A DNA stretch of 64,000 nt from Pedobacter polysacchareus (GTDB lineage: Bacteria; Bacteroidota; Bacteroidia; Sphingobacteriales; Sphingobacteriaceae), in assembly GCF_019802255.1 (NCBI RefSeq), contig NZ_JAHYSS010000004.1:1-64000 (forward strand), in the 5' to 3' direction. Numbering within the stretch: the stretch's first letter is position 1; each line of letters begins with the position of its first letter. The position numbers and the translations under genes were made by a program. Positions 42,605 to 51,931 of the stretch are shown here, piece after piece. A model generated the notes under the pieces. The model was not told the origin of the DNA, made no database searches, and saw nothing but the letters and a program-made list of their open reading frames with translations.

Positions 42605-43819
42605 TTACAGCGTTTTAAACAATTTATCTAACTTTTTGGTCACTTCCGCCGGACTATAGTCTTCGATTGCTTTAATAGAGTTGTTTTTGATCGAGAACCA
42701 AAGTTCTGGATTTTGGTACAATTGTAAAATCCGGTTGGCAAAATCATTGGTGCTTTCGGCAACCAGTACATTATGGCCATCTATCAGGTCCATGCCTTCT
42801 ACACCAATACTGGTAGAAACCACAGGTAATCCATATTCCATACTTTGGCCTATTTTTCCCTTCATCCCTGCACCATACCTTAATGGCGCAACAAATATCC
42901 GGTTTTCATAGAAGTAATCGGCCACCTCCTGCAGGTATCCGGGAACGGAAACCTGATCAGAATTGTAAGCCAGCAATTCTTCACTGGGGTCGCTACCCAA
43001 AAGGGTCAGGTGAATACTGGGATCCGCCGCCCATACTTTAGGCATGATCTCTTCCACCAACCATTTTACCGCATCAACATTAGGTTCATGCTTGTACCCT
43101 CCGATAAATAAGATGCCTTTGCGTTCCTCAAAAGGCGTATTTTTATTGTCCGGATGGAGGAAGTGTACATTTGGAATGACGAAAACATGTTCGATCCCTT
43201 CTCTTTCCAGGATGTCTTTTTCAATTCCTGTAACCGTTACCGTGGCATGGCTGTTCAGCGCTAAGGACAGTTCTAGTTTTTTAGTTTTCAGGGCCCTGCG
43301 TTTTAACTTTTCATTGTCCTCATTTTCTGCCTGACGAAGCATTCTCAAATAATGAAGATCCACCGTATCAAAAATCGTTTTGGTGTTTTTATTCAGAATT
43401 TTCTGATATTTTTTATTCAGCGTTGGTCTGGAAATCCAGGCATAATGGAATTCATTCAAGCGTTCTTTTAACTGATCTACATGGCTCTTCCCAGGTGTGG
43501 CGGCGATAATCTCAATGCCCATTTCCTGTAGTTCTCCGGCATAAGGCTGAGGTGCCTTGCCATCTTCCGGCAGGTAAATCACCTTGAAATCCATCCCAAT
43601 GAATAGCTTTAACAGTTCAAATAGTCTTTTTGAGCCAGAAGATTTATCATAAAAAGGAAGGTAATCGTCGATCACCAATAGGGTCTTTTTTGAAGCCTCT
43701 ACTAATGGTTTCGATCTGCTGGAAGAAATAAGGAGTTGGCTTAACTTTGTGGCAATGGTATTCATTGTGCCTGGCTTTTTAGGACCATTGTTTAAGCTGG
43801 AGTTAGATATAGCTGCCAT
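42605..43819 (-). CDS. family 4 glycosyltransferase
   Basis: 404 residues. An unusual 50-residue polar N-terminal extension precedes LLVIDDYLPFYDKSSGSKRLFELL; a second Met at residue 19 (43765) could be the true start. The C-terminal half carries the GT4 pattern GILFIGGYKHEPNVDAVKWL and APLRYGAGMKGKIGQSMEYGLPVVSTSIG. Similar proteins occur as O-antigen or rhamnan assembly enzymes, sometimes fused to methyltransferases. Its stop is 42 nt before the next gene. Confidence 0.85.
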   Translation of the reverse strand: MAAISNSSLNNGPKKPGTMNTIATKLSQLLISSSRSKPLVEASKKTLLVIDDYLPFYDKSSGSKRLFELLKLFIGMDFKVIYLPEDGKAPQPYAGELQEMGIEIIAATPGKSHVDQLKERLNEFHYAWISRPTLNKKYQKILNKNTKTIFDTVDLHYLRMLRQAENEDNEKLKRRALKTKKLELSLALNSHATVTVTGIEKDILEREGIEHVFVIPNVHFLHPDNKNTPFEERKGILFIGGYKHEPNVDAVKWLVEEIMPKVWAADPSIHLTLLGSDPSEELLAYNSDQVSVPGYLQEVADYFYENRIFVAPLRYGAGMKGKIGQSMEYGLPVVSTSIGVEGMDLIDGHNVLVAESTNDFANRILQLYQNPELWFSIKNNSIKAIEDYSPAEVTKKLDKLFKTL

Positions 43820-43825
43820 ATAGGA

Positions 43826-44707
43826 TTAACGGGTACTTTCTTTTAGGATGAACTTGATTTGTGAAAAAAGCGACTTCCGTCGGGTATAAAATATTGATTT
43901 TGAATTTTTAAGGAGTGTCCAGCATAAAGCCCTGGAAAAAGACTGCTGTTTCAATACGGCGTAACCATGCAGCAGGTCTTTTATCAGTGTTTTTGTGGCT
44001 TGCGGATTTAAAGGGTGGGTCTGAAATAGACTCAGGTTTTTAATGCGCAATGCTTTACCGCTGATTTTATCTTTACTGGTAGAACTGGAAGCATGTCTTC
44101 TGTGCTTCACCAGGGCTAAGTCTAGGTAGTCGATTTTACCAAGACAAGCCGCCGTATAAGCCATCCACCAATCATAATAGATACCTTCCGGAAAGGGCAG
44201 TAAATGAGGTAAAAGTGCTTTGCTCATCAAACAGGTATGTCCGGAAACACAGTTGTTGTACAGTAAAAAGGAGGCACACTGGCCTTTTACAAAACGGTGG
44301 GTATTGGACGTCTTTCTGCCGGCAGTTTGTCCATCCACATCAATTAATAGGGAATCATGGTAAATCAAGAGGTTATCCCCGATTTTGGCGGCCAAATGGC
44401 TGATTTTGTCCTGTTCCCAGATGTCGTCCTGATCCGCAATCGCAATGAATTCCCCTTTACACTGCAGCAGTGCAGCTTCAAAATTTTTGTTGAAACCCAG
44501 ATTTTCTTTGTTTTGATTTAGGCGGATCTGCGGGTATTTTTCCTGATACTGCAGCAGCAATTCATAAGTCCGGTCTGTAGAGCAGTCATCCAGAATTACA
44601 ATTTCAAGATTTGGATAGTCTTGTTTCAGCAGGGAGTCCATTTGTTCATGCAAATGCTTTTCACCGTTATAGGTGCAAAGGGCAATAGAGATCATTTGGG
44701 CTTCCAT
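43826..44707 (-). CDS. family 2 glycosyltransferase, rhamnosyltransferase-like
   Basis: 293 residues starting MISIALCTYNGEKHLHEQMDSLL (either Met1 or Met5 could start it), with EIVILDDCSTDRTYELL and IADQDDIWEQDKI near residue 92. The ADQDD(I/V)W motif is typical of the rhamnosyltransferase-like GT2 group that builds O-antigens. A Lys/Arg-rich C-terminus follows. It lies 2 nt from its upstream neighbour, so the two are tightly coupled. Confidence 0.88.
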   Translation of the reverse strand: MEAQMISIALCTYNGEKHLHEQMDSLLKQDYPNLEIVILDDCSTDRTYELLLQYQEKYPQIRLNQNKENLGFNKNFEAALLQCKGEFIAIADQDDIWEQDKISHLAAKIGDNLLIYHDSLLIDVDGQTAGRKTSNTHRFVKGQCASFLLYNNCVSGHTCLMSKALLPHLLPFPEGIYYDWWMAYTAACLGKIDYLDLALVKHRRHASSSTSKDKISGKALRIKNLSLFQTHPLNPQATKTLIKDLLHGYAVLKQQSFSRALCWTLLKNSKSIFYTRRKSLFSQIKFILKESTR

Positions 44708-44709
44708 GA

Positions 44710-45510
44710 TTAGATTTTCTTCTTTAGTCCATAATACATCTTTGCGAAAAACAAAGAGAGCGGGTTACCGGCCAGCCTTCCAAGGAAAGAGCCTGATAAA
44801 TGGAAAATGGTAGTATTGGTTTGAATCCACCTGCTGCTAAAAAAGCGGTTGTATTTTTTGATGAGGGCTTTACGGATGGTATAGAAGTCTTCATTTCTGT
44901 TGCCTTTACTTTTATGGATCACATCAAAGGCGATCACATAGGCATTTAATCCGTTCAATTCTGCCTGTAAACAAAGATCGGCACCATATAAATGAAAACC
45001 TGAAAGGTCATTTGATACTTTTAGACAGGCTTCATTTTTTACGATCAAAAAGTTTTCATCCAGAGCGGCAACTTTCAACGGGAATTTACCTTTTGTTTTT
45101 AAGCCAGTATCAGGATAGCTGATATGGTATACCACATGGTTTGGTGCAGCAGCACCGGCATTGCCGCAAAGGCCCCAGTTTTTATCTAATGCATCCAGTT
45201 CTGAGAGTCTGATTCTCAGGTCCTGGATCGTATCTTTATGCAGCAGAATGTCCTGATGACAGATGATCACATATTTTCCTTTTGCTTCCTTTAAAAAGCG
45301 GTTGATGCCAGTATAGGCATCAAATGTGCATTCCTTACTATTGTCGGCATGTAAAAACTCACAGCAATCTTCGGTAAATCCATAAGCCAGAAAGCTGGCT
45401 ATCATCTCCTGATATTCCTGTTTTCTGGTCACCAGGCTGCAAATCGAAAACTCGAACGAGTAATCCGCTGGTTTGATTGCCCTTGATCGCTCAGTAAGGT
45501 TTTCCATCAT
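44710..45510 (-). CDS. glycosyltransferase-like protein (Glyco_tranf_2_5 type)
   Basis: 266 residues with a GT-A-like fold: FSICSLVTRKQEYQEMIASF at the start, then a GKYVIICHQDILLHKDTIQDL segment with the HQD motif that replaces DxD in the Glyco_tranf_2_5 group, and FHLYGADLCLQAELNG. It is less typical than its neighbours. The start overlaps the msbA-like stop (TAATG), so it is translated directly after the flippase gene. Confidence 0.72.
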   Translation of the reverse strand: MMENLTERSRAIKPADYSFEFSICSLVTRKQEYQEMIASFLAYGFTEDCCEFLHADNSKECTFDAYTGINRFLKEAKGKYVIICHQDILLHKDTIQDLRIRLSELDALDKNWGLCGNAGAAAPNHVVYHISYPDTGLKTKGKFPLKVAALDENFLIVKNEACLKVSNDLSGFHLYGADLCLQAELNGLNAYVIAFDVIHKSKGNRNEDFYTIRKALIKKYNRFFSSRWIQTNTTIFHLSGSFLGRLAGNPLSLFFAKMYYGLKKKI

Positions 45511-47330
45511 TAGTCAGTAAATGCCTGCATGTCTATTAATCGTCTGTATAAGCCATTATGACTCATCAATTCAGTATGACTTCCGGTTTCTTTGATTTCA
45601 CCCTGCTCAATTACCACAATCGTATCCGCATGTTGTATGGTGCTCAAACGGTGAGCAATCACAATAGAGGTTCTGTTTTGCATCAGGTTGTTTAAAGCCT
45701 GTTGAACCAGTTTTTCAGATTCTGTATCTAAAGCAGAAGTCGCTTCATCCAGTAACATGATTGGCGGATTGGCCAATACTGCTCTGGCAATGCAAATCCT
45801 TTGTCTTTGTCCGCCGGATAACCTGCCGCCCCGATCACCTACATAAGTTTGGTAACCTTGTTCCTGCCCTAGAATGAATTCATGTGCATTGGCAATTTTT
45901 GCTGCGGTAATCACTTCTTCTTCTGAAGCATTAGGATTGGCAAAGGCTATGTTGTTAAAAATAGTATCATTGAAAAGGAAAGATTCCTGATTTACAATTC
46001 CCATTTTACTGCGGATACTTTCTACAGTTAAGTCTTTATAATTCAGTCCGTCGATTTTAATTACGCCTGATTTCGGGTCATGGAAACGAGGGATTAAGTC
46101 CATTAAAGTGCTCTTTCCACCACCAGACGGACCAACCAATGCAATGGTTTTTCCCTTAGGAACGGTTAAGCTAATGTTGTTTAAAACGACTTTATCCTGA
46201 TAGCTGAAACTAACATTTTCGAAAGTCAGCGATTCTTTGAATTCTTTTAATTCGATAGCACCTGGTTTGTTGACCACCTGTGGCTCCGTATCAATTAATT
46301 CCAATACCCTTTCGCCGGCAGCAATACCCGAGTGAATGCCGCTAAAGGAGTCACTAATGGCTTTAACTGGCTGCATCACCTGAGAGAATACCGCAATATA
46401 CATGATGAAATCTGAAGCAGTAAACTCTTTACTTCCGCTGAGCACCAAGCCACCACCGTACAATACAATGATTACAATGACAAAAATTCCCAGGGATTGT
46501 GATACTGGAGAAGCCAGCTGCTGTCTTCTCACCATTTTTCTGTTCAGGTTGGAATAGAACTGGTTTTCCGCGTGGAATTTTTCTTTAGTCCTTTCAGTAG
46601 AGTTAAAGGCTTTTACGATTTTTATGCCACTCAATGCCTCATCGAGGAAGCCAATCATTTTTGCAAAGGATTCATGTGTAGCAGTTGCCTGTTCTTTCAG
46701 TCGCTTCACAATCTTGCTGATGATGAAACCAGATACCGGAATCACCAATAGGGAGAACAAAGTCAGCTTTACGGAAATGCTGAACAATACAAACACGTAA
46801 AAAAGCAATTGCAAGGGCTCTTTGAAAACCACCTGTAAGGTATTGGTTACAGTAAACTGTACTACCTGTACGTCAGATGATACTTTAGAGATGATATCAC
46901 CTTTTCTTTCGTTGTTGAAAAAGCCAATGTGCATGTTCATCACATTGTTAAATACGGTTTTTCTAATGTTCAGCAAGGTATGTACCCTCAAGTCTTCCAT
47001 GAATCGCTGTGATAAATAACGGAAGAAGTTAGAAAGTAATACGGAAGCCAAAATTACCGCACATACGATTTTTAAGGCTTCTTCTTTTCCAAAGTGCTCT
47101 ACGGTGGAAGCGATATAGTTTTTGAACTGGGCCAATAAATCCCATTGTCCAGCAACTTTCATTGCTCCTGTAGCACTGCTTTGGTCAAAAAACAGGGTAT
47201 CTAACAAAGGTGCTAGCAGCGTAAAGTTGAAGGTGTTGAAAAATACAGCTAATAATGTAGCAATAATATAAGGGATGGCGAACTTCTCAATAGGCTTCGC
47301 AAAGGACAGTAATCTAAAATATGTCTTCAT
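45510..47330 (-). CDS. MsbA-like ABC lipid/polysaccharide flippase
   Basis: A 606-residue half-transporter: six-helix membrane domain (about 15-330), then the ATPase domain with Walker A GPSGGGKST (400-408), signature LSGGQRQR (504-511), Walker B IMLLDEATS (524-532) and a downstream AHRLST H-loop. As a homodimer it would flip a lipid-linked product across the inner membrane. As first gene of a nine-gene run (eight glycosyltransferases behind it), it most likely moves lipid A-core or a lipid-linked glycan. A TAACTTTG box lies 19 nt upstream. Confidence 0.88.
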   Translation of the reverse strand: MKTYFRLLSFAKPIEKFAIPYIIATLLAVFFNTFNFTLLAPLLDTLFFDQSSATGAMKVAGQWDLLAQFKNYIASTVEHFGKEEALKIVCAVILASVLLSNFFRYLSQRFMEDLRVHTLLNIRKTVFNNVMNMHIGFFNNERKGDIISKVSSDVQVVQFTVTNTLQVVFKEPLQLLFYVFVLFSISVKLTLFSLLVIPVSGFIISKIVKRLKEQATATHESFAKMIGFLDEALSGIKIVKAFNSTERTKEKFHAENQFYSNLNRKMVRRQQLASPVSQSLGIFVIVIIVLYGGGLVLSGSKEFTASDFIMYIAVFSQVMQPVKAISDSFSGIHSGIAAGERVLELIDTEPQVVNKPGAIELKEFKESLTFENVSFSYQDKVVLNNISLTVPKGKTIALVGPSGGGKSTLMDLIPRFHDPKSGVIKIDGLNYKDLTVESIRSKMGIVNQESFLFNDTIFNNIAFANPNASEEEVITAAKIANAHEFILGQEQGYQTYVGDRGGRLSGGQRQRICIARAVLANPPIMLLDEATSALDTESEKLVQQALNNLMQNRTSIVIAHRLSTIQHADTIVVIEQGEIKETGSHTELMSHNGLYRRLIDMQAFTD

Positions 47331-47349
47331 TAAAAATGATAAAATCGCC

Positions 47350-47357
47350 CAAAGTTA
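47350..47357 (-). promoter_or_regulatory. candidate promoter box of the flippase-glycosyltransferase operon
   Basis: On the minus strand this reads TAACTTTG (TAnnTTTG), 19 nt before the msbA-like ATG. No TTG at the usual spacing. It is the best candidate to drive the run of genes from 47330 down to 38540. Confidence 0.5.
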
Positions 47358-47430
47358 CAATTTTTATTTTTGTGCATTAAAGAAGGCAGGGTATCCGGAA
47401 ATGTGAGTTGCCGCAGTCAGGGCATGAGCA

Positions 47431-48165
47431 CTAGCTTTGGAGCAGGTATTTGTATTTAAGAAAGGTGCCTAGCGCAATGTAGTAACTGATTTTTAAGCCC
47501 GCCATGCCATCCTGAAAACCTCTTTTTATAAAGTAAGATTTCACAAAGCTGACAATCGGGGAAAAGATCATCTTTCCAATTGCGGCAATTTTGTCCAGGT
47601 GTTTGCGGTCTTCTGCACCTAATCTGGCATACAGTTCTACTTTCGATTTTAGTTCTTCTTCGCTGCTGTAAGCATAATGAAGAATCGGACTTTTAAAAGT
47701 ATACAACAACTGATCTTCTGTCAGTACCAGCTTTTCATGGCTGGCAGCATGGTTCCATAAAACCTCTTTAGGGAAAAGTCGGATTTTTTTGTCAGGGTAC
47801 CAAGCCCCGTGTTTGATCCATTTACCGCAGTAGTTGTTCAGGCGTCTAAACTCATATAGGCCCTGCAGCTGTAGTTTTTCAGGTTCCATTTCTTTCACTA
47901 AAGCGTAGGAAAGTGCTTCGTCCGAATCCAAAGATAATATATAAGGGAATCTGGCCGCCTGGTGGCCAAGGTTTTTAGTGGCGCCATAACCCAACCAAGG
48001 GGTTTTGATGATGACACAGCCAAAGCTTTCTGCGATTTCTAGCGTGCGGTCTGTACTACCCGAATCTACAATCAGGACTTCATCTGCAAGATCTGCAATA
48101 CTGTCCAAACAGCGTTTTATAGTTTTTTCGGAGTTTTTGGTAATGATAACTGCTGAAATATACAT
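47431..48165 (-). CDS. family 2 glycosyltransferase, LPS-core type
   Basis: 244 residues opening YISAVIITKNSEKTIKRCLDSI, with EVLIVDSGSTDRTLEIAESFGC and a Trp-rich LGYGATKNLG segment, then LSLDSDEAL near residue 85. This combination marks the WaaE/KdtX/LgtF-type LPS inner-core glucosyltransferases. It lies 6 nt after the preceding glycosyltransferase and 100 nt upstream of the msbA-like gene. A role in LPS core assembly is the most likely reading; the sugar is not certain. Confidence 0.87.
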   Translation of the reverse strand: MYISAVIITKNSEKTIKRCLDSIADLADEVLIVDSGSTDRTLEIAESFGCVIIKTPWLGYGATKNLGHQAARFPYILSLDSDEALSYALVKEMEPEKLQLQGLYEFRRLNNYCGKWIKHGAWYPDKKIRLFPKEVLWNHAASHEKLVLTEDQLLYTFKSPILHYAYSSEEELKSKVELYARLGAEDRKHLDKIAAIGKMIFSPIVSFVKSYFIKRGFQDGMAGLKISYYIALGTFLKYKYLLQS

Positions 48166-48171
48166 TGATCC

Positions 48172-49170
48172 TTAGTTGTTTTTTGGTTGGATTCGTGCTA
48201 AAGTTTCTGCCTTATAATTACTGATGATGTCGAATAGGCCTTGATTAGGCACCTTATTTAAGGCCATCAGCTGCTGGAATTTGAACTTCTCGATTTTAGC
48301 TTCCTTTTTAGTCTTCATAAAAGTAAGGAAGGCTTTCAGGTGTGTCCCATTAAGCGTGATCAGGCGCATCGCGATTTCCAGGAAAGTTTGCAGGTACCAG
48401 CCAAATAAAGTCAGCCCGCTTAAATGGATAAAGTGGAGGTAATATTTATTCCTTAATGTCAGGTATTTGATTTTCTTCTTTTTATTGTATTTATTGATGG
48501 TGGTGGAAACCTGGTGCATACATTCTGAAGTTGGCGAGTAATACATTTTCCAACCCATTCTTAAAGCACGCACAGAGAGTTCTACGTCCTCCACATAGAA
48601 AGGGCTAAACAACTCATTATAACCTTGAAGCTGCAAGAGCTTTTTTCTATCCACCAGGGCATTGGTCCCGCCAAGGAACATACTCAGGTATTCCGCATTT
48701 TTATCAGCAGGGAGATCGGTAACATAATAGTTTTGATTGGCCTTGATTTTGAAAAGGTGTCTGCTGATCAGTTTTCCGCCGCCCTGCAGGATTTCGCTGT
48801 CCCAGTTGAGCACAGTGGCATTGACGCCAAAGGTATCTGGCTTTTCGAAAAACCGGAGCTGATCTTCAAAATATCCTGGCAGCAGTTTCACATCATTGTT
48901 GAGGATGAGTACCAAATCCATGCTGGCCGCATAGATGCCTTTGTTCATTGTCCCTGAAAAACCCAGGTTGATTTCATTTTTTAAAACAATAATTTCGGGA
49001 AAGTTCGCTTTGATGAATGCGATGGAATCATCGGTCGAGTTGTCGTCCACTACGATGATTTCGCTGGAAGAGGGAAGGGTAGATAAAGCGATTACTACAC
49101 TTGGTAAAACATCCGCCAATAAAGATTTTCCGTTATAATTCGGAATAACAACAGAAATACTAAAATTCAT
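48172..49170 (-). CDS. family 2 glycosyltransferase
   Basis: 332 residues with the GT2 pattern SISVVIPNYNGKSLLADVLPSV, EIIVVDDNSTDDSIAFI, LNLGFSGTMNKGI and ILNNDVKLLPGY near residue 96 (NND in place of DxD, as in many rhamnosyl- and galactofuranosyl-type enzymes). It starts a two-gene unit with the LPS-core type enzyme and is divergent from meaB. A hydrophobic patch around residue 250 may touch the membrane. Confidence 0.87.
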   Translation of the reverse strand: MNFSISVVIPNYNGKSLLADVLPSVVIALSTLPSSSEIIVVDDNSTDDSIAFIKANFPEIIVLKNEINLGFSGTMNKGIYAASMDLVLILNNDVKLLPGYFEDQLRFFEKPDTFGVNATVLNWDSEILQGGGKLISRHLFKIKANQNYYVTDLPADKNAEYLSMFLGGTNALVDRKKLLQLQGYNELFSPFYVEDVELSVRALRMGWKMYYSPTSECMHQVSTTINKYNKKKKIKYLTLRNKYYLHFIHLSGLTLFGWYLQTFLEIAMRLITLNGTHLKAFLTFMKTKKEAKIEKFKFQQLMALNKVPNQGLFDIISNYKAETLARIQPKNN

Positions 49171-49222
49171 TCGCCTGCTTAATTACATATTGCTTTATTT
49201 GTACAAAGATAGATATAATTTA

Positions 49223-50116
49223 ATGCATTCATCTGCTCATTTGCTTACACAATTACGAGAAGGCAGCTTCATTGGACTAGCCAGGGCTTTAACACTGGTG
49301 GAAAATGACATTCCCCCTGCGGCAGCATTATTAAGGTCGCTGGAACTGAATCAGACACCTGTAATTGGAATTACCGGCCCTCCTGGGGCAGGAAAAAGTA
49401 CCTTGGTCAATGCCATCACCATGCATTTAACGGCACAGGGAAAGCGAATTGCTATTCTTGCTGTAGATCCTACTTCTCCTTTCAATTTTGGTTCCTTGCT
49501 AGGGGATCGGATTCGTATGTCTCAGCACTTCAATAATCCTAACGTATATATAAGGTCTATTGCTACCAGAGGTGCGCTTGGAGGGATCTCCGCTAAAACG
49601 ATAGAAATGGTAGATGTGATTAAAGCGGCTAATTTCGATCTGATTTTTGTTGAAACCGTAGGAGTGGGGCAGTCGGAGATTGAAATAGCTGGATTAGCTG
49701 ATAAAACCGTAGTCGTGCTCGTGCCGGAGTCCGGGGATGAAATCCAGCACATTAAATCTGGCCTAATGGAAATTGCACAGGCATTTGTGGTGAACAAGGC
49801 AGATCGGGAAGGTGCTGATACTTTTGCGAACAACCTGCAGAAATTAATGTACCACCAGCATCAGCAAACGCCGATCTTTAAAACGGTGGCAGACAAAAAT
49901 ATAGGGATAGCCGAGCTCTGTACCTGGCTGATGGCGCCCAGTGCTGCCGATAACGAACGCCGGCCTTTCCTGCTTGCAGAAAAGGCACTGAAGATCATTC
50001 AGCATTACAGGATGGCCAGCTTAGACAAGCGGGCATTGCTTGAAGCCATACAGGTGGCGCTAAAAGACCCAGATTTCAATATCTATAAATTTACTGACCG
50101 CTGGATCAATTCCTAA
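49223..50116 (+). CDS. meaB: MeaB/ArgK-type GTPase, methylmalonyl-CoA mutase chaperone
   Basis: This G3E-family P-loop GTPase protects and reloads B12-dependent methylmalonyl-CoA mutase. The 297 residues from ATG 49223 (a TTG at 49190 is rejected) show Walker A GPPGAGKST (52-60), the DPTSPFNFGSLLGDRIRM switch region, ETVGVGQSE and NKAD. The mutase genes (mutA/mutB) are not in the window. It is divergent from the glycosyltransferase gene. The 410-nt gap downstream contains a possible terminator and the ompA promoter. Confidence 0.92.
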   Translation: MHSSAHLLTQLREGSFIGLARALTLVENDIPPAAALLRSLELNQTPVIGITGPPGAGKSTLVNAITMHLTAQGKRIAILAVDPTSPFNFGSLLGDRIRMSQHFNNPNVYIRSIATRGALGGISAKTIEMVDVIKAANFDLIFVETVGVGQSEIEIAGLADKTVVVLVPESGDEIQHIKSGLMEIAQAFVVNKADREGADTFANNLQKLMYHQHQQTPIFKTVADKNIGIAELCTWLMAPSAADNERRPFLLAEKALKIIQHYRMASLDKRALLEAIQVALKDPDFNIYKFTDRWINS

Positions 50117-50296
50117 ATTTCTCAATTCGCTATATAGACGATTTGTATGTAAAAAAGGAATCGAATGCTGAACAGGTAGGACAATCGTGCCAAATCAGGA
50201 ATATTTTTTATCAAAAAAATATCAAGCTTGTATTTTTTACACTTTCTCCAATTTATAGTGATTGAGGGTCTTTGTTTTGGAGTAATATTGTTTATT

Positions 50297-50327
50297 ATGC
50301 TGTTTATCAGCATGTTTTATTTTTTTA
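50297..50327 (+). terminator. possible terminator in the meaB-ompA gap
   Basis: ATGCTG (50297-50302) pairs with CAGCAT (50308-50313), loop TTTAT, followed by GTTTTATTTTTTT. It is 180 nt after meaB. Between 50117 and 50296 I see only AT-rich sequence with an A/T hairpin near 50200-50222 and no gene. A small RNA ending here cannot be excluded. Confidence 0.5.
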
Positions 50328-50444
50328 AAACAAAACGATAGGCTCATTTGTATGTTCTTATTTGGAAAAATATTCAGTTACAGCGGTGCTGGATTTACAC
50401 AATTAGTCTTGCTTCGAAACTTTGGAACGGAGTTTGTATATCTA

Positions 50445-50475
50445 TTGTGGGAATTTAAAAAATTGTTTAGTTTTG
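50445..50475 (+). promoter_or_regulatory. strong ompA promoter
   Basis: TTG (50445-50447), a 20-bp spacer, then TAGTTTTG (50468-50475), both fitting the Bacteroidota consensus. The predicted transcript starts near 50481 and has a leader of about 45 nt. This excludes a longer in-frame ORF start at 50352. Confidence 0.72.
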
Positions 50476-50525
50476 CTACGCAAAAAATTATACAATTAAT
50501 TTGTTTAACCTTAAAAAAGAAAATT

Positions 50526-51851
50526 ATGAATTATTCTACTTTAAAAAAGGGTCTTGCAGTCTCTTTCGTAGCGTTAATGGGAGCAACGACTCTTGCTAAT
50601 GCACAAGAAACTCCAGCGACTTCATCTTCAGCCAAGGTATTTGGTGGAAGAGCACAGTACAGATCATGGTCGATCGGTGTAAACGGTGGTGTTTTATCTC
50701 CATTTGTTGCTATCGGTGGTACTAATGACTTCAATAAGATGGACGTTAACTTAGGTTATGGTTTATCATTAAGAAAACAACTAGGTCATGCATTTGGTTT
50801 AGAAGGTAACATTTTCCGTGGAAAAGTTTCTGGAACTAACAACCCTGGTCCAGACGCTTTAGGTGGTGGTATCAAAGGTTTCGAAACAGAAATGCAATAT
50901 GCTATTGACTTAAGAGGTGTTGTTAACGTAGCTACTGTAGATTTCTTACGTCGTGAGAACTCAGTAAACTTCTTCGTAACTGCTGGTTACGGTTTAGTTG
51001 CTTATAACCCAATCGTTGACGGAAAAGACAACAAAGGTAAATTTGGTGAGAACGGTGATAAAGACTTCATTAAAGAAGCTTATATCCCAGTTGGAGCTGG
51101 TGTTAAATTTAAAGTATCTGACCGTGTGTCATTTAACTTAGGTTACACGATGCACTTCATCGATGGTGATAATTTTGACGGAGTATATGCAAAAGCAACT
51201 ACTAAAGATAAATTCTCTTACGGTTATGCAGGTCTAGAATTCTCTCTAGGTTCTAAATCTAAACCAAACCTTGACTGGGTTAATCCTTTAGCTTTAATGT
51301 ATGATGAATTGAAAGATCCTTCATTACGTCAAGAAGTTGAAGCATTGAAAACTCGTGTATCTAACGTTGAAAAATCTGTTGAAGATTTGAAAAAAGATTC
51401 TGATGGTGACGGTGTTGCTGATCAATTCGATAAATGTCCAGGTACTCCAGCAGGAGTTGCAGTTGATGGTTCAGGCTGTCCTCTACCTAAAGTAGAAGTT
51501 GCTGTAGTTGACAATAGCAATGTAACTGGTTTCGAAAGAATCCAATTTGAATTTAACTCTTCAGTTCTTAAAACTGATTCATACCCTACTTTAGATAAAT
51601 TATCTTCTGTATTGCGTGATGGTGGTGGTAAAGTAACTGTTAACGGTTATGCTTCAAGCGAAGGTACTGCTGCTTACAACTTAAAATTATCTAAAGACAG
51701 AGCCAACTCTGTGAAAACTTACTTAGTTAACTCTGGAGTTAACGCTAGTCAAGTAATCACTAAAGGTCATGGTGAAGCTAATCCAATCGCTTCTAACGAT
51801 ACTGAAGAAGGTCGTATCCAAAACCGTCGTGTTGAAACTGCTAGAAACTAA
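50526..51851 (+). CDS. OmpA-family outer-membrane protein
   Basis: A 441-residue major envelope protein that links the outer membrane to peptidoglycan. It has a signal peptide ending in TTLANAQ, an N-terminal beta-barrel of about 250 residues, a short coiled coil (EVEALKTRVSNVEKSVEDLKK), one thrombospondin-type calcium loop (DSDGDGVADQFDKCPGTP), and a C-terminal OmpA domain with FEFNSSVLK and the peptidoglycan-binding SKDRANSVKTYL...GRIQNRRVE. The gene has a strong promoter, and its codons (GGT, GTT, AAC, CGT) look biased for high expression. A strong terminator follows. Confidence 0.93.
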   Translation: MNYSTLKKGLAVSFVALMGATTLANAQETPATSSSAKVFGGRAQYRSWSIGVNGGVLSPFVAIGGTNDFNKMDVNLGYGLSLRKQLGHAFGLEGNIFRGKVSGTNNPGPDALGGGIKGFETEMQYAIDLRGVVNVATVDFLRRENSVNFFVTAGYGLVAYNPIVDGKDNKGKFGENGDKDFIKEAYIPVGAGVKFKVSDRVSFNLGYTMHFIDGDNFDGVYAKATTKDKFSYGYAGLEFSLGSKSKPNLDWVNPLALMYDELKDPSLRQEVEALKTRVSNVEKSVEDLKKDSDGDGVADQFDKCPGTPAGVAVDGSGCPLPKVEVAVVDNSNVTGFERIQFEFNSSVLKTDSYPTLDKLSSVLRDGGGKVTVNGYASSEGTAAYNLKLSKDRANSVKTYLVNSGVNASQVITKGHGEANPIASNDTEEGRIQNRRVETARN

Positions 51852-51871
51852 TTATTTCTAAGTAAATATTG

Positions 51872-51910
51872 AAAAAAAGAGGGCTTCATTTTTGAAGCCC
51901 TCTTTTTTTT
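51872..51910 (+). terminator. ompA terminator
   Basis: GAGGGCTTC (51879-51887) with flanking A-run pairs with GAAGCCCTC (51894-51902) and a long T-tract, loop ATTTTT. With the A/T pairs the stem reaches 16 bp. Confidence 0.93.
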
Positions 51911-51915
51911 ATGCC

Positions 51916-51923
51916 TACATTTG
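51916..51923 (+). promoter_or_regulatory. candidate -7 box for the small DUF6728-like gene
   Basis: TACATTTG (TAnnTTTG) ends 8 nt before the ATG at 51932 and overlaps an upstream in-frame ATG at 51911, which argues for the downstream start. Confidence 0.45.
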
Positions 51924-51931
51924 TGAGACGT

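Noticed and set aside
50352..50525. 58-codon in-frame N-terminal extension of the OmpA-family gene
   Set aside because: It precedes a clean signal peptide and contains the strong promoter (50445-50475). The ATG at 50526 is the sensible start.
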